From NCBI GenBank assembly GCA_963827725.1, contig CAWHBM010000001.1, forward strand, positions 62,001-126,000: DNA of 64,000 nucleotides, read 5' to 3'. Below, piece by piece: positions 10,876 through 18,555 of this stretch; positions within the stretch are counted from its first letter, which is position 1, and every line of letters starts with the position of its first letter. The stretch is from VAXT01 sp963827725. GTDB taxonomy: Bacteria; Actinomycetota; Thermoleophilia; Gaiellales; Gaiellaceae. The notes under the pieces are model-generated. The model was not told the origin of the DNA. It ran no database searches and saw only the letters and a list, made by a program, of their open reading frames with translations. Both the position numbers and the translations under genes were made by a program.

Positions 10876-11897
10876 TCGCGACCGCGACCGCGAACGGCCG
10901 AATCTCCATCACCGGCATCGGCTCGCACACACCGGAACGCGTGATGACCAACGTGGAGCTTGCGGCCATGGTCGACACCTCGGACGAGTGGATCGTCGAG
11001 CGGACCGGGATTCGCGAGCGCCGCGTCGCCGGTCCGGAGGAGGCTCTCTCCGACGTCTCGCTGCCCGCTGCGAAGGCTGCTCTGGAACAGGCGGGCCTCG
11101 AGGCCTCGGCTATCGATCTGATCATCGTCGCGACCGTGACGCCGGACATGCTCTTCCCGTCGACCGGCGCCATCCTCGCGGACCGCCTGGGCGCAAAGGA
11201 CGCCGCCGCCTACGACCTGTCCGCCGGCTGCACGGGATTCGTCTACGCGCTCGTCCAGGGGCACGGCATGGTTGCGAGCGGCCTCGCAAGAAATGCGCTC
11301 GTCGTCGGCGGCGATGTGCTCTCGAAGGTGGTGGACTGGGCTGACCGCAGCACGTGCGTGCTCTTCGGCGACGGCGCGGGAGCCGTCGTGCTGGAGCGGG
11401 TCGACGAGGGAGGCTTCCTCGGCTTCGAGCTCGGCGCGGACGGCTCCGGCGGGCCCGAGCTGTACATGCCGGCGGGCGGCTCGCGTGCCCCTGCGACGGC
11501 AGAAACAGTTGCAGCAGGGCAGCACTTCGCCAAAATGAACGGCCGTGAGGTCTTCAAGTTCGCGACCCGTGTGCTCGTCGACTCCGCGGAGAAGGTGCTC
11601 AGCGAATGCGGGGTGGCGGTCGACGAGGTCGACGTCTACGTTCCCCATCAGGCAAACGTGCGGATAATCGAGCATGCACGGCGCAAGCTGGGCATCTCGG
11701 AGGAGCGGACAGTCGTGAACGTGGATCGCTATGGCAATACTTCGTCCGGTTCGATCCCGCTTGCCCTCGGCGATGCGGAGTCGGACGGTCGGCTCGCCCC
11801 GGGCGAGCTCGTGCTCATGACCGGAATGGGAGCCGGCCTCACGTGGGGCTCGGCTCTGATCGAATGGACGGCGAATGGGAAAGGTGGCACAGCATGA
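10872..11897 (+). CDS. fabH: Beta-ketoacyl-ACP synthase III
   Basis: Condenses a short acyl-CoA with malonyl-ACP to start fatty-acid chains. 341 residues from TTG 10872, which overlaps the fabZ stop as TTGA and gives the expected N-terminus (I-S-I-T-G-I-G). The Cys-His-Asn triad is complete: Cys in S-A-G-C-T-G-F, His in P-H-Q-A-N, Asn in Y-G-N-T-S-S. A longer in-frame extension exists upstream but is Arg-rich and overlaps fabZ, so I reject it. The end overlaps fabD as ATGA. Confidence 0.95.
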   Translation: MIATATANGRISITGIGSHTPERVMTNVELAAMVDTSDEWIVERTGIRERRVAGPEEALSDVSLPAAKAALEQAGLEASAIDLIIVATVTPDMLFPSTGAILADRLGAKDAAAYDLSAGCTGFVYALVQGHGMVASGLARNALVVGGDVLSKVVDWADRSTCVLFGDGAGAVVLERVDEGGFLGFELGADGSGGPELYMPAGGSRAPATAETVAAGQHFAKMNGREVFKFATRVLVDSAEKVLSECGVAVDEVDVYVPHQANVRIIEHARRKLGISEERTVVNVDRYGNTSSGSIPLALGDAESDGRLAPGELVLMTGMGAGLTWGSALIEWTANGKGGTA

Positions 11898-12820
11898 GTA
11901 AGGTCGCGTTCTGCTTCCCGGGCCAGGGGTCCCTCGAAGTCGGAATGGGCAGGGAGATCGCCGAAGCGGTTCCGGAGGCGATGGAGGTCTTCCGTGAGGG
12001 CAGCGAGGCTTCGGGGCTCGACCTCAAGCGGCTCTGCTTCGAAGCTCCGATCGAGGAGCTCGTGGAGACCGAGGTCCAGCAACCGGCTCTGGTTGCGACG
12101 AGCCTGGCGATGCTCGCAGCCCTGCGCGCCCGCGGCTACGAGCCCGACTACGTCGTCGGGCACTCCGTCGGCGAGTTCGCGGCGCTCGCGGCTGCGTCTT
12201 CGATGACCGCGGCCGAGTCGATCGCGCTCGTCCGTGAGCGTGGGCTTGCCATGGCCGACGCGGCGCGCGTCAGTAACGGATCGATGGCCGCGATTCTCGG
12301 CCTCGACGACGAGGTCGTCGAACGGCTCTGCGCGGATATCGAGAACGTCTGGCCGGCGAACTACAACTGCCCGGGTCAGATCGTCGTCTCCGGCGCCCAG
12401 GACGCCGTGACCGAGGTCTGCGCGAAGGCCGAGGAGCTCGGCGCGCGGCGCACCATCAAGCTGAAGGTGTCGGGCGCGTTCCACAGCCCGCTCGTCGCTC
12501 GCGCCGCCGATCGGCTCCGCCCGGCAGTGGAGCGCGTTCGCTTCCGCGATCCGATTGCGCCGTTCATGTCGACGGTCACGGCAAGGATCGAGCCGGCGCA
12601 GCGATTCGCGTCGCTGCTCGTCGAGCAGCTGACGGCCCCCGTGCGCTTCACACAGGCCGCGCGAGGGCTCATGGAGGAAGGCGTGAAGACCTTCGTCGAA
12701 GTCGGCCCGAGCAACGTCCTTGCGGGACTCGTGAAGAGAATCGACCGGACGGCGAAGGCGATCTCGGTGAACAACCTCGCAGGCTTGGAGAACGCCGAGG
12801 AGACACTCCCCGCTGCCTAA
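11894..12820 (+). CDS. fabD: Malonyl-CoA:ACP transacylase
   Basis: Loads malonyl groups from CoA onto acyl carrier protein. 308 residues from ATG 11894 (ATGA overlap with fabH). The oxyanion motif F-P-G-Q-G-S, the serine nucleophile in G-H-S-V-G-E-F and the catalytic His in S-G-A-F-H-S-P are present, and E-V-G-P-S-N-V-L closes the domain. The TAA stop shares bases with an ATG at 12820 that I take as the fabG start. Confidence 0.96.
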   Translation: MSKVAFCFPGQGSLEVGMGREIAEAVPEAMEVFREGSEASGLDLKRLCFEAPIEELVETEVQQPALVATSLAMLAALRARGYEPDYVVGHSVGEFAALAAASSMTAAESIALVRERGLAMADAARVSNGSMAAILGLDDEVVERLCADIENVWPANYNCPGQIVVSGAQDAVTEVCAKAEELGARRTIKLKVSGAFHSPLVARAADRLRPAVERVRFRDPIAPFMSTVTARIEPAQRFASLLVEQLTAPVRFTQAARGLMEEGVKTFVEVGPSNVLAGLVKRIDRTAKAISVNNLAGLENAEETLPAA

Positions 12821-13553
12821 TGACCCGCCCGCCTTCTGCTCGCTCGAAGGGCGGACTGCCCTCGTTACCGGGGGCTCGCGAGGCATTGGACGAGCGATCG
12901 CGGTCGAGCTGGGCAACGCTGGCGCGTCGGTCGTAATCGGCTACCGCTCAGGGGCGGAAGAAGCCGAGGCGGTCGCCAAGGAGACCGGTGGGCGCGCGCT
13001 CCAGGCGGACGTCTCGAGCCCGGACGAGGCACGCGCTCTCGTGGAGGAGGCCGGCGATCTGGACATCCTGGTCAACAACGCGGGGCTCACCCGCGACGGG
13101 GTGCTTGCGAGGATGACCGACGAAGACTGGCGCGCGGTGATCGATACGAACCTGAGCAGCGTCTTCTACACGTGTCGCGCGGCAGCGCGAGGAATGATGA
13201 AGCGACGCGCCGGCTCGATCGTCAACGTGTCGAGCATCGTCGGGCTGCGGGGTAACTGGGGCCAGACGAACTACGCAGCGTCCAAGGCCGGCATCATCGG
13301 CTTCACGAAGTCGCTTGCCCGCGAGCTCGGCAGCCGCGGCGTTCGCGCAAACGTCGTCGCTCCGGGGTACATCAACACCCGGTTGACGAACGTGCTGCCC
13401 GAGGAGGCGCAGAACGCGATGCTCGCCAATACGCCGCTCGGCAAGCTCGGAGATCCGGAGGACGTCGCCGGAGCGGTACGGTTCCTGTGCTCTGACGAGG
13501 CCTCGTTCATAACGGGTGAGGTGCTGCTCGTCGACGGAGGGCTAGGAATGTGA
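12820..13553 (+). CDS. fabG: 3-oxoacyl-ACP reductase (frame break near the start)
   Basis: NADPH-dependent short-chain dehydrogenase of fatty-acid elongation. Rossmann motif T-G-G-S-R-G-I-G, N-N-A-G, and the catalytic Ser-Tyr-Lys (S-S-I-V; Y-A-A-S-K) are intact, ending V-D-G-G. Homology starts at S-L-E-G-R-T-A-L-V-T, about 12 codons before any standard in-frame start. ATG 12820 overlaps the fabD stop (TAATG), as expected in this tightly coupled operon, but is in another frame; one missing base in the C-rich stretch 12823-12832 would join them. Without an error the only in-frame choice is CTG 12813; GTG 13041 would remove the cofactor site. Total length from 12820 is one base short of a multiple of three. 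Confidence 0.88.
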
Positions 13554-14815
13554 GCGAGTACTCGCAAAATGGGCGGCGCCGCGTGGTCGTCACCGGAATC
13601 GGCGCTGTGACGCCGCTCGGGAACGACATCGAGACGACGTGGGACAACCTGCTGGCCGGGCGCTCCGGCGCAGCGCCGATCGAGCAGTTCGACGCGAGCG
13701 CGTATCCCGTCACCTTTGCCTGCGAGCTGAAGGACTTCGACCCGAGGAACTGGATCGACCACAAGCAGGCACGGCGAATGGATCGCTTCGCGCAGATGAT
13801 CGTCGCCGCTGCGCGACAGGCCGAGGCCGACTCGGGCTTCGACGTCAAGCCCGAAGCCGAGCGGGTCGGTGCATCGATTGCCACCGGAATCGGAGGGCTG
13901 CAGGCATTTCAGGATTGCTACGACGTCCTGCTCAACCGCGGGCCCGACCGGGTGAACCCATTCTCGATTCCGCAGATCATCCCCAACATGGGCGCCGCCT
14001 GGGTGTCGATGGAGCTCGGAAGCCGCGGCCCGCTGTCGTCCCAGTGCACCGCGTGCGCCGCGTCCAACATGGCGATCGGCGAGGCGGCAGACATGATCCG
14101 GCTCGGCCGAGCCGACGTCGTCTTCGCCGGCGGGACCGAGGCGGGCATCACTCCGGTCGGGATCGCCGGGTTCAGCGCGATGCGGGCCCTCGCACGAAGA
14201 AACGAGGAGCCCGAGAAGGCCAGTCGGCCGTTCGACGCCGACCGCAGCGGCTTCGTGATGGGCGAAGCCGGCGGGGTGATCGTCCTCGAGGACCTCGAGC
14301 ACGCGCGCGCCCGTGGCGCCAAGGTCTACGCCGAGTTGCTCGGCTACGGCCTTTCGTCGGACGCGGCGCACGTCACCGAGCCCGACCCGACAGGTGAGAA
14401 CCCGGCCCGCGCGATGAAGATGGCTTTTCGGGACGCGGGCATCTCACCGGACGAGGTCGACTACATCAACGCCCACGGCACTTCGACTCCGCTCGGCGAC
14501 GCGAGCGAGACCAACGTGATCAAGCTTGCGCTCGGCGAAGAGGCGGCCCGGAAGACACCGGTCTCCTCGACCAAGGGAGCGACCGGGCATTGCCTCGGCG
14601 CAGCAGGTGCGGTCGAGGCGATCTTCTCGATCCTCGCGGTGAACAAGAACGTGCTGCCGCCGACGATCAACTACGAGACGCCGGACCCCGCGTGCGATCT
14701 CGACTACATCCCGAACGAGCCGCGCGAGGCCGACGTCAAGGTCGCCGTCTCCAACTCGTTCGGATTCGGCGGGCACAACGCCTGCATCGTGCTCCGCGAA
14801 GTCGTCGACGAGTAA
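13550..14815 (+). CDS. fabF: Beta-ketoacyl-ACP synthase II
   Basis: Elongating condensing enzyme, 421 residues from GTG 13550 (GTGA overlap with fabG). The Cys-His-His triad is visible: Cys in T-A-C-A-A-S, His in N-A-H-G-T-S-T and His in G-A-T-G-H-C-L-G, with F-G-F-G-G-H-N near the end. In many bacteria acpP sits just before fabF; here fabG and fabF overlap and no carrier-protein gene fits anywhere in the operon. Confidence 0.96.
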   Translation: MSEYSQNGRRRVVVTGIGAVTPLGNDIETTWDNLLAGRSGAAPIEQFDASAYPVTFACELKDFDPRNWIDHKQARRMDRFAQMIVAAARQAEADSGFDVKPEAERVGASIATGIGGLQAFQDCYDVLLNRGPDRVNPFSIPQIIPNMGAAWVSMELGSRGPLSSQCTACAASNMAIGEAADMIRLGRADVVFAGGTEAGITPVGIAGFSAMRALARRNEEPEKASRPFDADRSGFVMGEAGGVIVLEDLEHARARGAKVYAELLGYGLSSDAAHVTEPDPTGENPARAMKMAFRDAGISPDEVDYINAHGTSTPLGDASETNVIKLALGEEAARKTPVSSTKGATGHCLGAAGAVEAIFSILAVNKNVLPPTINYETPDPACDLDYIPNEPREADVKVAVSNSFGFGGHNACIVLREVVDE

Positions 14816-14911
14816 GCCGCCGGCGCCGGAGTTTCGGCGCAAAGCCGGCACAGACGCGTACGAATCTCGACGATATGCTCGTCGTGGGGAGGAGGTTGGC
14901 TGTGCCGTAAC

Positions 14912-14917
14912 TAGGCT
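14912..14917 (+). promoter_or_regulatory. Predicted -10 element of the HAD gene (leaderless)
   Basis: TAGGCT ends 8 nt before ATG 14926, in the 110-bp gap after fabF, and no ribosome site lies at the normal distance. It suggests that the HAD-GNAT-accD-accA run can be transcribed separately from the fab genes. Confidence 0.45.
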
Positions 14918-14925
14918 TCAGCGTC

Positions 14926-15591
14926 ATGGCCGCGACCCGCTACGCAACCTTCGACTGCTACGGGACTCTGATCGACTGGAACCTCGGCCTTCGTACCCAA
15001 CTCGAACGCATCTTCGGCGTCGAGCAGGCGCCGCGGCTCCTCGAGCGCTATCACGCCATCGAGCCTGAGGTCCAGGCCGAGCCCTTCCGCAGCTATCGCG
15101 AAGTGCTCTCACTTGCGCTCGAGCGGCTCGCGCAGGAAGAGCAGCTTCACCTTCCCGAGGGAGAGGCGGGCGCACTCGCTCAGTCGCTGCCGGACTGGCC
15201 CCCTTTCCCCGAAGTGCCCGGCGCTCTCGCCGAGCTCCGTGAGCGCGGTTGGCTGCTCGCGATCCTCTCGAACACCGACCGCGACCTGATCGCGGCCTCC
15301 CAGCGGCTGCTCGGAGTGCCCATCGACCTCGCTGTCGTCGCCGAGGACGTCCAGTCGTACAAGCCGGCGCACGCGCACTGGGAGCACTTCTTCGAGGCGA
15401 CGACGGCCGACCGCAGCCGACACGTCCACGTCGCCGCAAGTCTCTTCCACGACATCGCCCCCGCCAAGGAGCTCGGCCTCCGCTCGGTCTGGATCAACCG
15501 ACTGGGCGAGGAGGCCGACCCGGTGCCCGACCGTGAGCTCTCGGACCTCTCCAGCCTGCCCGACGTCCTCGACGAGCTGGTGCCGGCATGA
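14926..15591 (+). CDS. HAD-family hydrolase, type II haloacid dehalogenase-like
   Basis: 221-residue haloacid-dehalogenase-superfamily hydrolase. The nucleophile Asp10 is in F-D-C-Y-G-T-L-I-D-W, a signature close to type II 2-haloacid dehalogenases; motif II is L-S-N-T-D, the lysine is in Y-K-P-A-H, and motif III is the divergent V-A-A-S-L-F-H-D-I-A-P-A. Substrate cannot be told from sequence; phosphatase activity is as likely as dehalogenation. It sits between fabF and accD and overlaps the next gene as ATGA, so it is cotranscribed with lipid genes, perhaps only by position. Confidence 0.88.
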   Translation: MAATRYATFDCYGTLIDWNLGLRTQLERIFGVEQAPRLLERYHAIEPEVQAEPFRSYREVLSLALERLAQEEQLHLPEGEAGALAQSLPDWPPFPEVPGALAELRERGWLLAILSNTDRDLIAASQRLLGVPIDLAVVAEDVQSYKPAHAHWEHFFEATTADRSRHVHVAASLFHDIAPAKELGLRSVWINRLGEEADPVPDRELSDLSSLPDVLDELVPA

Positions 15592-16496
15592 CGGGCGCAT
15601 TCACGATCCGCGCGGCCCGCATGGACGAGGTCGACGCAGCGGCCGAGCTCCTGAACGAGCACTCGCGTGAGCTGCACGGCGTCGACGATCAAACTGCCTC
15701 GGAGCTTCGCCAGTACTGGGAGTCGCCGGACGTGGACTTCGAGCGGGACGTCCTCGTCGCCGAAGGGCCAGACGCCTCTTTGGTCGGTTACGCCGATCTC
15801 GGTGTGCAGGGGAAGCACGTGTGGCTGGATGTGAGAGGGCGGGAGCCAGAGCCTCTGCGAGCTCTTCTGGACCGGATCGAAGCAAGGGCCGCCGAGAAGA
15901 AGCCGGGTGCCGCCCTCATGGGGTACACCTCGGAGTCGGACCAGCTCCTACGCGACCTCTACGACCAGGCGGGGTACCGCGTCACACGCCACTCGTACCG
16001 CATGGAGATCAGCCTCGCCGGCGGGGCTCCGGAACCGGAGTGGCCGGAGGGATTTTCGGTTCGGACCTTCAGCCCTGGCGAGGAGCAGCGCGTCTACGAG
16101 GCCCACATGGGGTCGTTTGCCGATACATGGATGTTCGAGCGGGAGCCCTTCGAGCTCTGGTCGCACTGGTTCCTGAAGGACACCGCCTTCGATCCCTCAC
16201 TCTGGTTTCTGGCCGAAGCGGGCGATGACCTGGCGGGCATCTCGCTCACTCGAGTATCCGAGAACGAGCTCGACCTGGGATGGGTGAGAATTCTCGGAGT
16301 CATGCCGGGGTTCCGGCAGCGAGGGCTCGGGCAGGCGCTACTGCGTCATACGTTCGGTGAGCACGCGCGGCGCGGCCTCGCGCGCGTCGGCCTCGGCGTC
16401 GACGCCGAGAACCCGACCGGCGCCGTACGCGTCTACGAGCGCGCAGGAATGCACGTTGCCCGAAAGAATCTGATGCTGGAGAAGGTTGAGGGATAA
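15588..16496 (+). CDS. Tandem-domain GNAT acetyltransferase
   Basis: 302 residues with two GNAT folds, a layout like mycothiol synthase MshD. The N-terminal copy (1-140) is degenerate; the C-terminal copy carries the acetyl-CoA loop in G-F-R-Q-R-G-L-G-Q-A-L-L and the typical V-Y-E-R-A-G-M ending. Start ATG 15588 overlaps the HAD stop. I do not claim it is MshD: mycothiol is not expected in every actinobacterial class and no other mycothiol gene is nearby. The acceptor is unknown. Confidence 0.85.
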   Translation: MTGAFTIRAARMDEVDAAAELLNEHSRELHGVDDQTASELRQYWESPDVDFERDVLVAEGPDASLVGYADLGVQGKHVWLDVRGREPEPLRALLDRIEARAAEKKPGAALMGYTSESDQLLRDLYDQAGYRVTRHSYRMEISLAGGAPEPEWPEGFSVRTFSPGEEQRVYEAHMGSFADTWMFEREPFELWSHWFLKDTAFDPSLWFLAEAGDDLAGISLTRVSENELDLGWVRILGVMPGFRQRGLGQALLRHTFGEHARRGLARVGLGVDAENPTGAVRVYERAGMHVARKNLMLEKVEG

Positions 16497-16505
16497 TCGA
16501 GGGCC

Positions 16506-17357
16506 TTGGCCAACTCTCGTATCGACGTCTCCATCGAGCACAAGAACCTGCCGACTGAGCCGCAGGACGGCAAAGCGCATCCGAATACCTGCCCGTCATG
16601 CGGCTCGCACTACCGGGACGACGAGCTCGAGCAGAGCCTCCGCGTCTGCCCCCAGTGCGGCTATCACTTCCCCGTGCGAGCACGGGCCCGGATCGCGCAG
16701 CTCGTAGACGGGGGCGTGTTCGAAGAGGAGGCGGCCGAGCTGCGGTCCGAGGATCCGCTCGGCTTCTTCGACCTACGGCCCTACCCGGAGCGCCTGGCCG
16801 AAGCCGAGGTCTCGACCGGTCTCGGCGACGCCATTCTGATCGGCCGTGCCGCGATCGAGGAGCAGGCGTGCGAACTGGCGGTCATGGACTTCGCTTTCAT
16901 GGGCGGCTCGATGGGCAGCGTCGTGGGAGAGAAGCTCTCGCGTGCGTGTGACGACGCCATCGAGCGCGGGGTGCCTCTGGTCGCCGTCACGGCTTCGGGC
17001 GGCGCGCGCATGCAGGAGGGCATCCTCTCCCTCATGCAGCTCCCGAAGACGGTCTGCGCGATCGAGGACCTGCGCGACGCGCGCTGCGGGTTCATCAGCG
17101 TGATGACCCATCCGACGACGGCTGGCGTGCTTGCGAGCTTCGCGAGCCTTGGCGACGTGATCGTCGCCGAGCCCGGTGCGCTGCTTGCCTTCACCGGCCC
17201 CCGGGTCGTGCAACAGACGACTCGCGAGAAGCTTCCCGACGACTTCGGCCTCGCCGAGGCGAATCTCCGCTTCGGCCACCTGGACGCGATCGTGCCCCGA
17301 ACGGAGCTCAAGCCGTTCCTCGGACGGGTTCTGCGACTCTTCAGCCATGCCAAGTGA
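16506..17357 (+). CDS. accD: Acetyl-CoA carboxylase carboxyltransferase subunit beta
   Basis: Zinc-ribbon half of the carboxyltransferase that makes malonyl-CoA. 283 residues from TTG 16506. The four zinc cysteines are in C-P-S-C and C-P-Q-C about residues 29-51; the crotonase core has M-G-G-S-M-G-S-V-V-G-E-K and S-G-G-A-R-M-Q-E-G. accA overlaps its 3' end by 11 nt. The split, zinc-ribbon form is the two-subunit bacterial type and not the large actinobacterial acyl-CoA carboxylase. accB and accC are not in the window. Confidence 0.95.
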   Translation: MANSRIDVSIEHKNLPTEPQDGKAHPNTCPSCGSHYRDDELEQSLRVCPQCGYHFPVRARARIAQLVDGGVFEEEAAELRSEDPLGFFDLRPYPERLAEAEVSTGLGDAILIGRAAIEEQACELAVMDFAFMGGSMGSVVGEKLSRACDDAIERGVPLVAVTASGGARMQEGILSLMQLPKTVCAIEDLRDARCGFISVMTHPTTAGVLASFASLGDVIVAEPGALLAFTGPRVVQQTTREKLPDDFGLAEANLRFGHLDAIVPRTELKPFLGRVLRLFSHAK

Positions 17358-18321
17358 GGCCGAGCGGCATCTGCGCGAACGGCTCCGCCGTCTTCGCAGC
17401 CTGCCGCTGCTCCGAGGGACAAGGCTGTCCGGCGAGGTCGAGCGGCTGCAAAAGCAGCTCGACCGGATCGAGGCGGAGGCGCCTTCGACCGACGACGAGA
17501 TCTGGCGCTCAGTCGAGCTCGCCCGTCACTCCCAGAGGCCGTACACCCTGGACTACGTGGAGAGGCTCTTCGAGGACTTCGTGGAGCTACACGGCGACCG
17601 GGCGCGCGCCGAGGACCCGGCGCTCGTAACCGGTCTCGGCCGGTTTGGCGGCAGGACGGTCGCGGTCATCGGGCAGCAAAAGGGCCGGGACATCGACGAG
17701 CGCACACATCGCAACTTCGGGATGTCGCATCCCGAGGGCTACCGCAAGGGCATGCGGGTGATGGAGATCGCGCAGCGCCACGGCTTCCCGCTCGTCACCT
17801 TTCTCGACTCGCCGGGCGCCTATCCCGGTGTCGCGGCCGAGCAGCACGGTCAGGGAGGTGCGATCGCGCGCTCACAAGCGCTCATGGCCCGGCTCACTGT
17901 GCCGCTCGTGGCATGCATCATCGGCGAGGGAAACTCGGGGGGTGCGATCGCTATCGGGCTCGTCGACCGCGTGCTCATGCAGGAGAACGCGATCTACAGC
18001 GTCATCTCACCGGAGGGTTGTGCTGCGATCCTCTGGCGCGACGGCGCCGAGAAGGTCAAGGCGGCCGCGGCGCTGAAGCCCGATGCCGTGCACTGCCTGG
18101 AGCTCGGCGTGATCGACTCGATCGTGAAGGAGCCCGAGGGTGGTGCTCATCTCAACCCGGACGAGGCCGCCCGGACCCTTGGCGAAGCGCTCAAGGGAAC
18201 GTTCGAGGAGCTCGCCTCGGTGCCGGGCGAGGAGCTCCGCGCACAGCGCCGCGACCGGTATCGCCGCCTGGGCATCTACACGGCGAAAATGGCCGAGCCC
18301 GCTCTCCAGCCCGGTTCCTGA
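17347..18321 (+). CDS. accA: Acetyl-CoA carboxylase carboxyltransferase subunit alpha
   Basis: Partner of AccD in the carboxyltransferase heterotetramer; 324 residues from ATG 17347, inside the end of accD. Conserved stretches include E-L-H-G-D-R, the G-Q-Q-K-G-R glycine loop, D-S-P-G-A-Y-P-G and G-E-G-N-S-G-G-A. The N-terminus has the usual helical segment with L-Q-K-Q-L-D-R-I. Last gene of the operon; a 234-bp non-coding gap follows. Confidence 0.95.
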   Translation: MPSEAERHLRERLRRLRSLPLLRGTRLSGEVERLQKQLDRIEAEAPSTDDEIWRSVELARHSQRPYTLDYVERLFEDFVELHGDRARAEDPALVTGLGRFGGRTVAVIGQQKGRDIDERTHRNFGMSHPEGYRKGMRVMEIAQRHGFPLVTFLDSPGAYPGVAAEQHGQGGAIARSQALMARLTVPLVACIIGEGNSGGAIAIGLVDRVLMQENAIYSVISPEGCAAILWRDGAEKVKAAAALKPDAVHCLELGVIDSIVKEPEGGAHLNPDEAARTLGEALKGTFEELASVPGEELRAQRRDRYRRLGIYTAKMAEPALQPGS

Positions 18322-18324
18322 GAC

Positions 18325-18366
18325 TTATCCACAGGGCGTAGTGGATCGATATCCACAGCGTCCACA
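18325..18366 (+). promoter_or_regulatory. Cluster of DnaA-box-like sites
   Basis: TTATCCACA (18325-18333) is a perfect DnaA box. ATATCCACA (18349-18357) differs at one position and GCGTCCACA (18358-18366) follows directly with three mismatches; a weaker inverted match lies near 18470-18478. All lie just after accA and about 14 kb from gyrA. This may be a DnaA-binding regulatory or titration site. Confidence 0.5.
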
Positions 18367-18391
18367 GTGTTTTCCCCGTCTCTAGATGCGT

Positions 18392-18418
18392 CGAGGCCGG
18401 CTTCAAAAGCCGGCCTCG
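18392..18418. terminator. Strong hairpin after accA
   Basis: CGAGGCCGGCTT and its perfect reverse complement AAGCCGGCCTCG flank a 3-nt loop: a 12-bp GC-rich stem. No T-run follows, so it is either a terminator of the non-canonical actinobacterial type or another structural element. Confidence 0.45.
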
Positions 18419-18451
18419 GACGCTGACCCCCTGGTGTAGGGATGAGTTTTT

Positions 18452-18469
18452 CAGGACATAGTTGTCCTG
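18452..18469. repeat. 7-bp inverted repeat upstream of ligD
   Basis: CAGGACA and TGTCCTG are separated by 4 nt inside the most AT-rich stretch of the gap. It could be an operator for a dimeric regulator of ligD or a small hairpin; the ligD promoter itself is not clear. Confidence 0.4.
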
Positions 18470-18555
18470 TTTGTGGATTGTGTTTGTCCGGCCCGCCAAT
18501 CTTGAAACATCCGGCTCGGGTCTCAGCCAAGTCCCCCGCAAGGCAAGCTAGGCCT

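Noticed and set aside
15588..16496. Mycothiol synthase MshD
   Set aside because: The tandem GNAT layout is similar, but no other mycothiol gene is near and key specificity residues cannot be judged by eye.
18322..18441. Replication origin between accA and ligD
   Set aside because: Too few good DnaA boxes, no clear unwinding element beyond a short AT-rich stretch, and dnaA/dnaN are not here; kept only as a DnaA-site finding.
18442..18555. ATG 18442 as start of ligD
   Set aside because: Adds a Cys-rich stretch covering the inverted repeat and AT-rich non-coding gap; GTG 18556 gives the family-like N-terminus.
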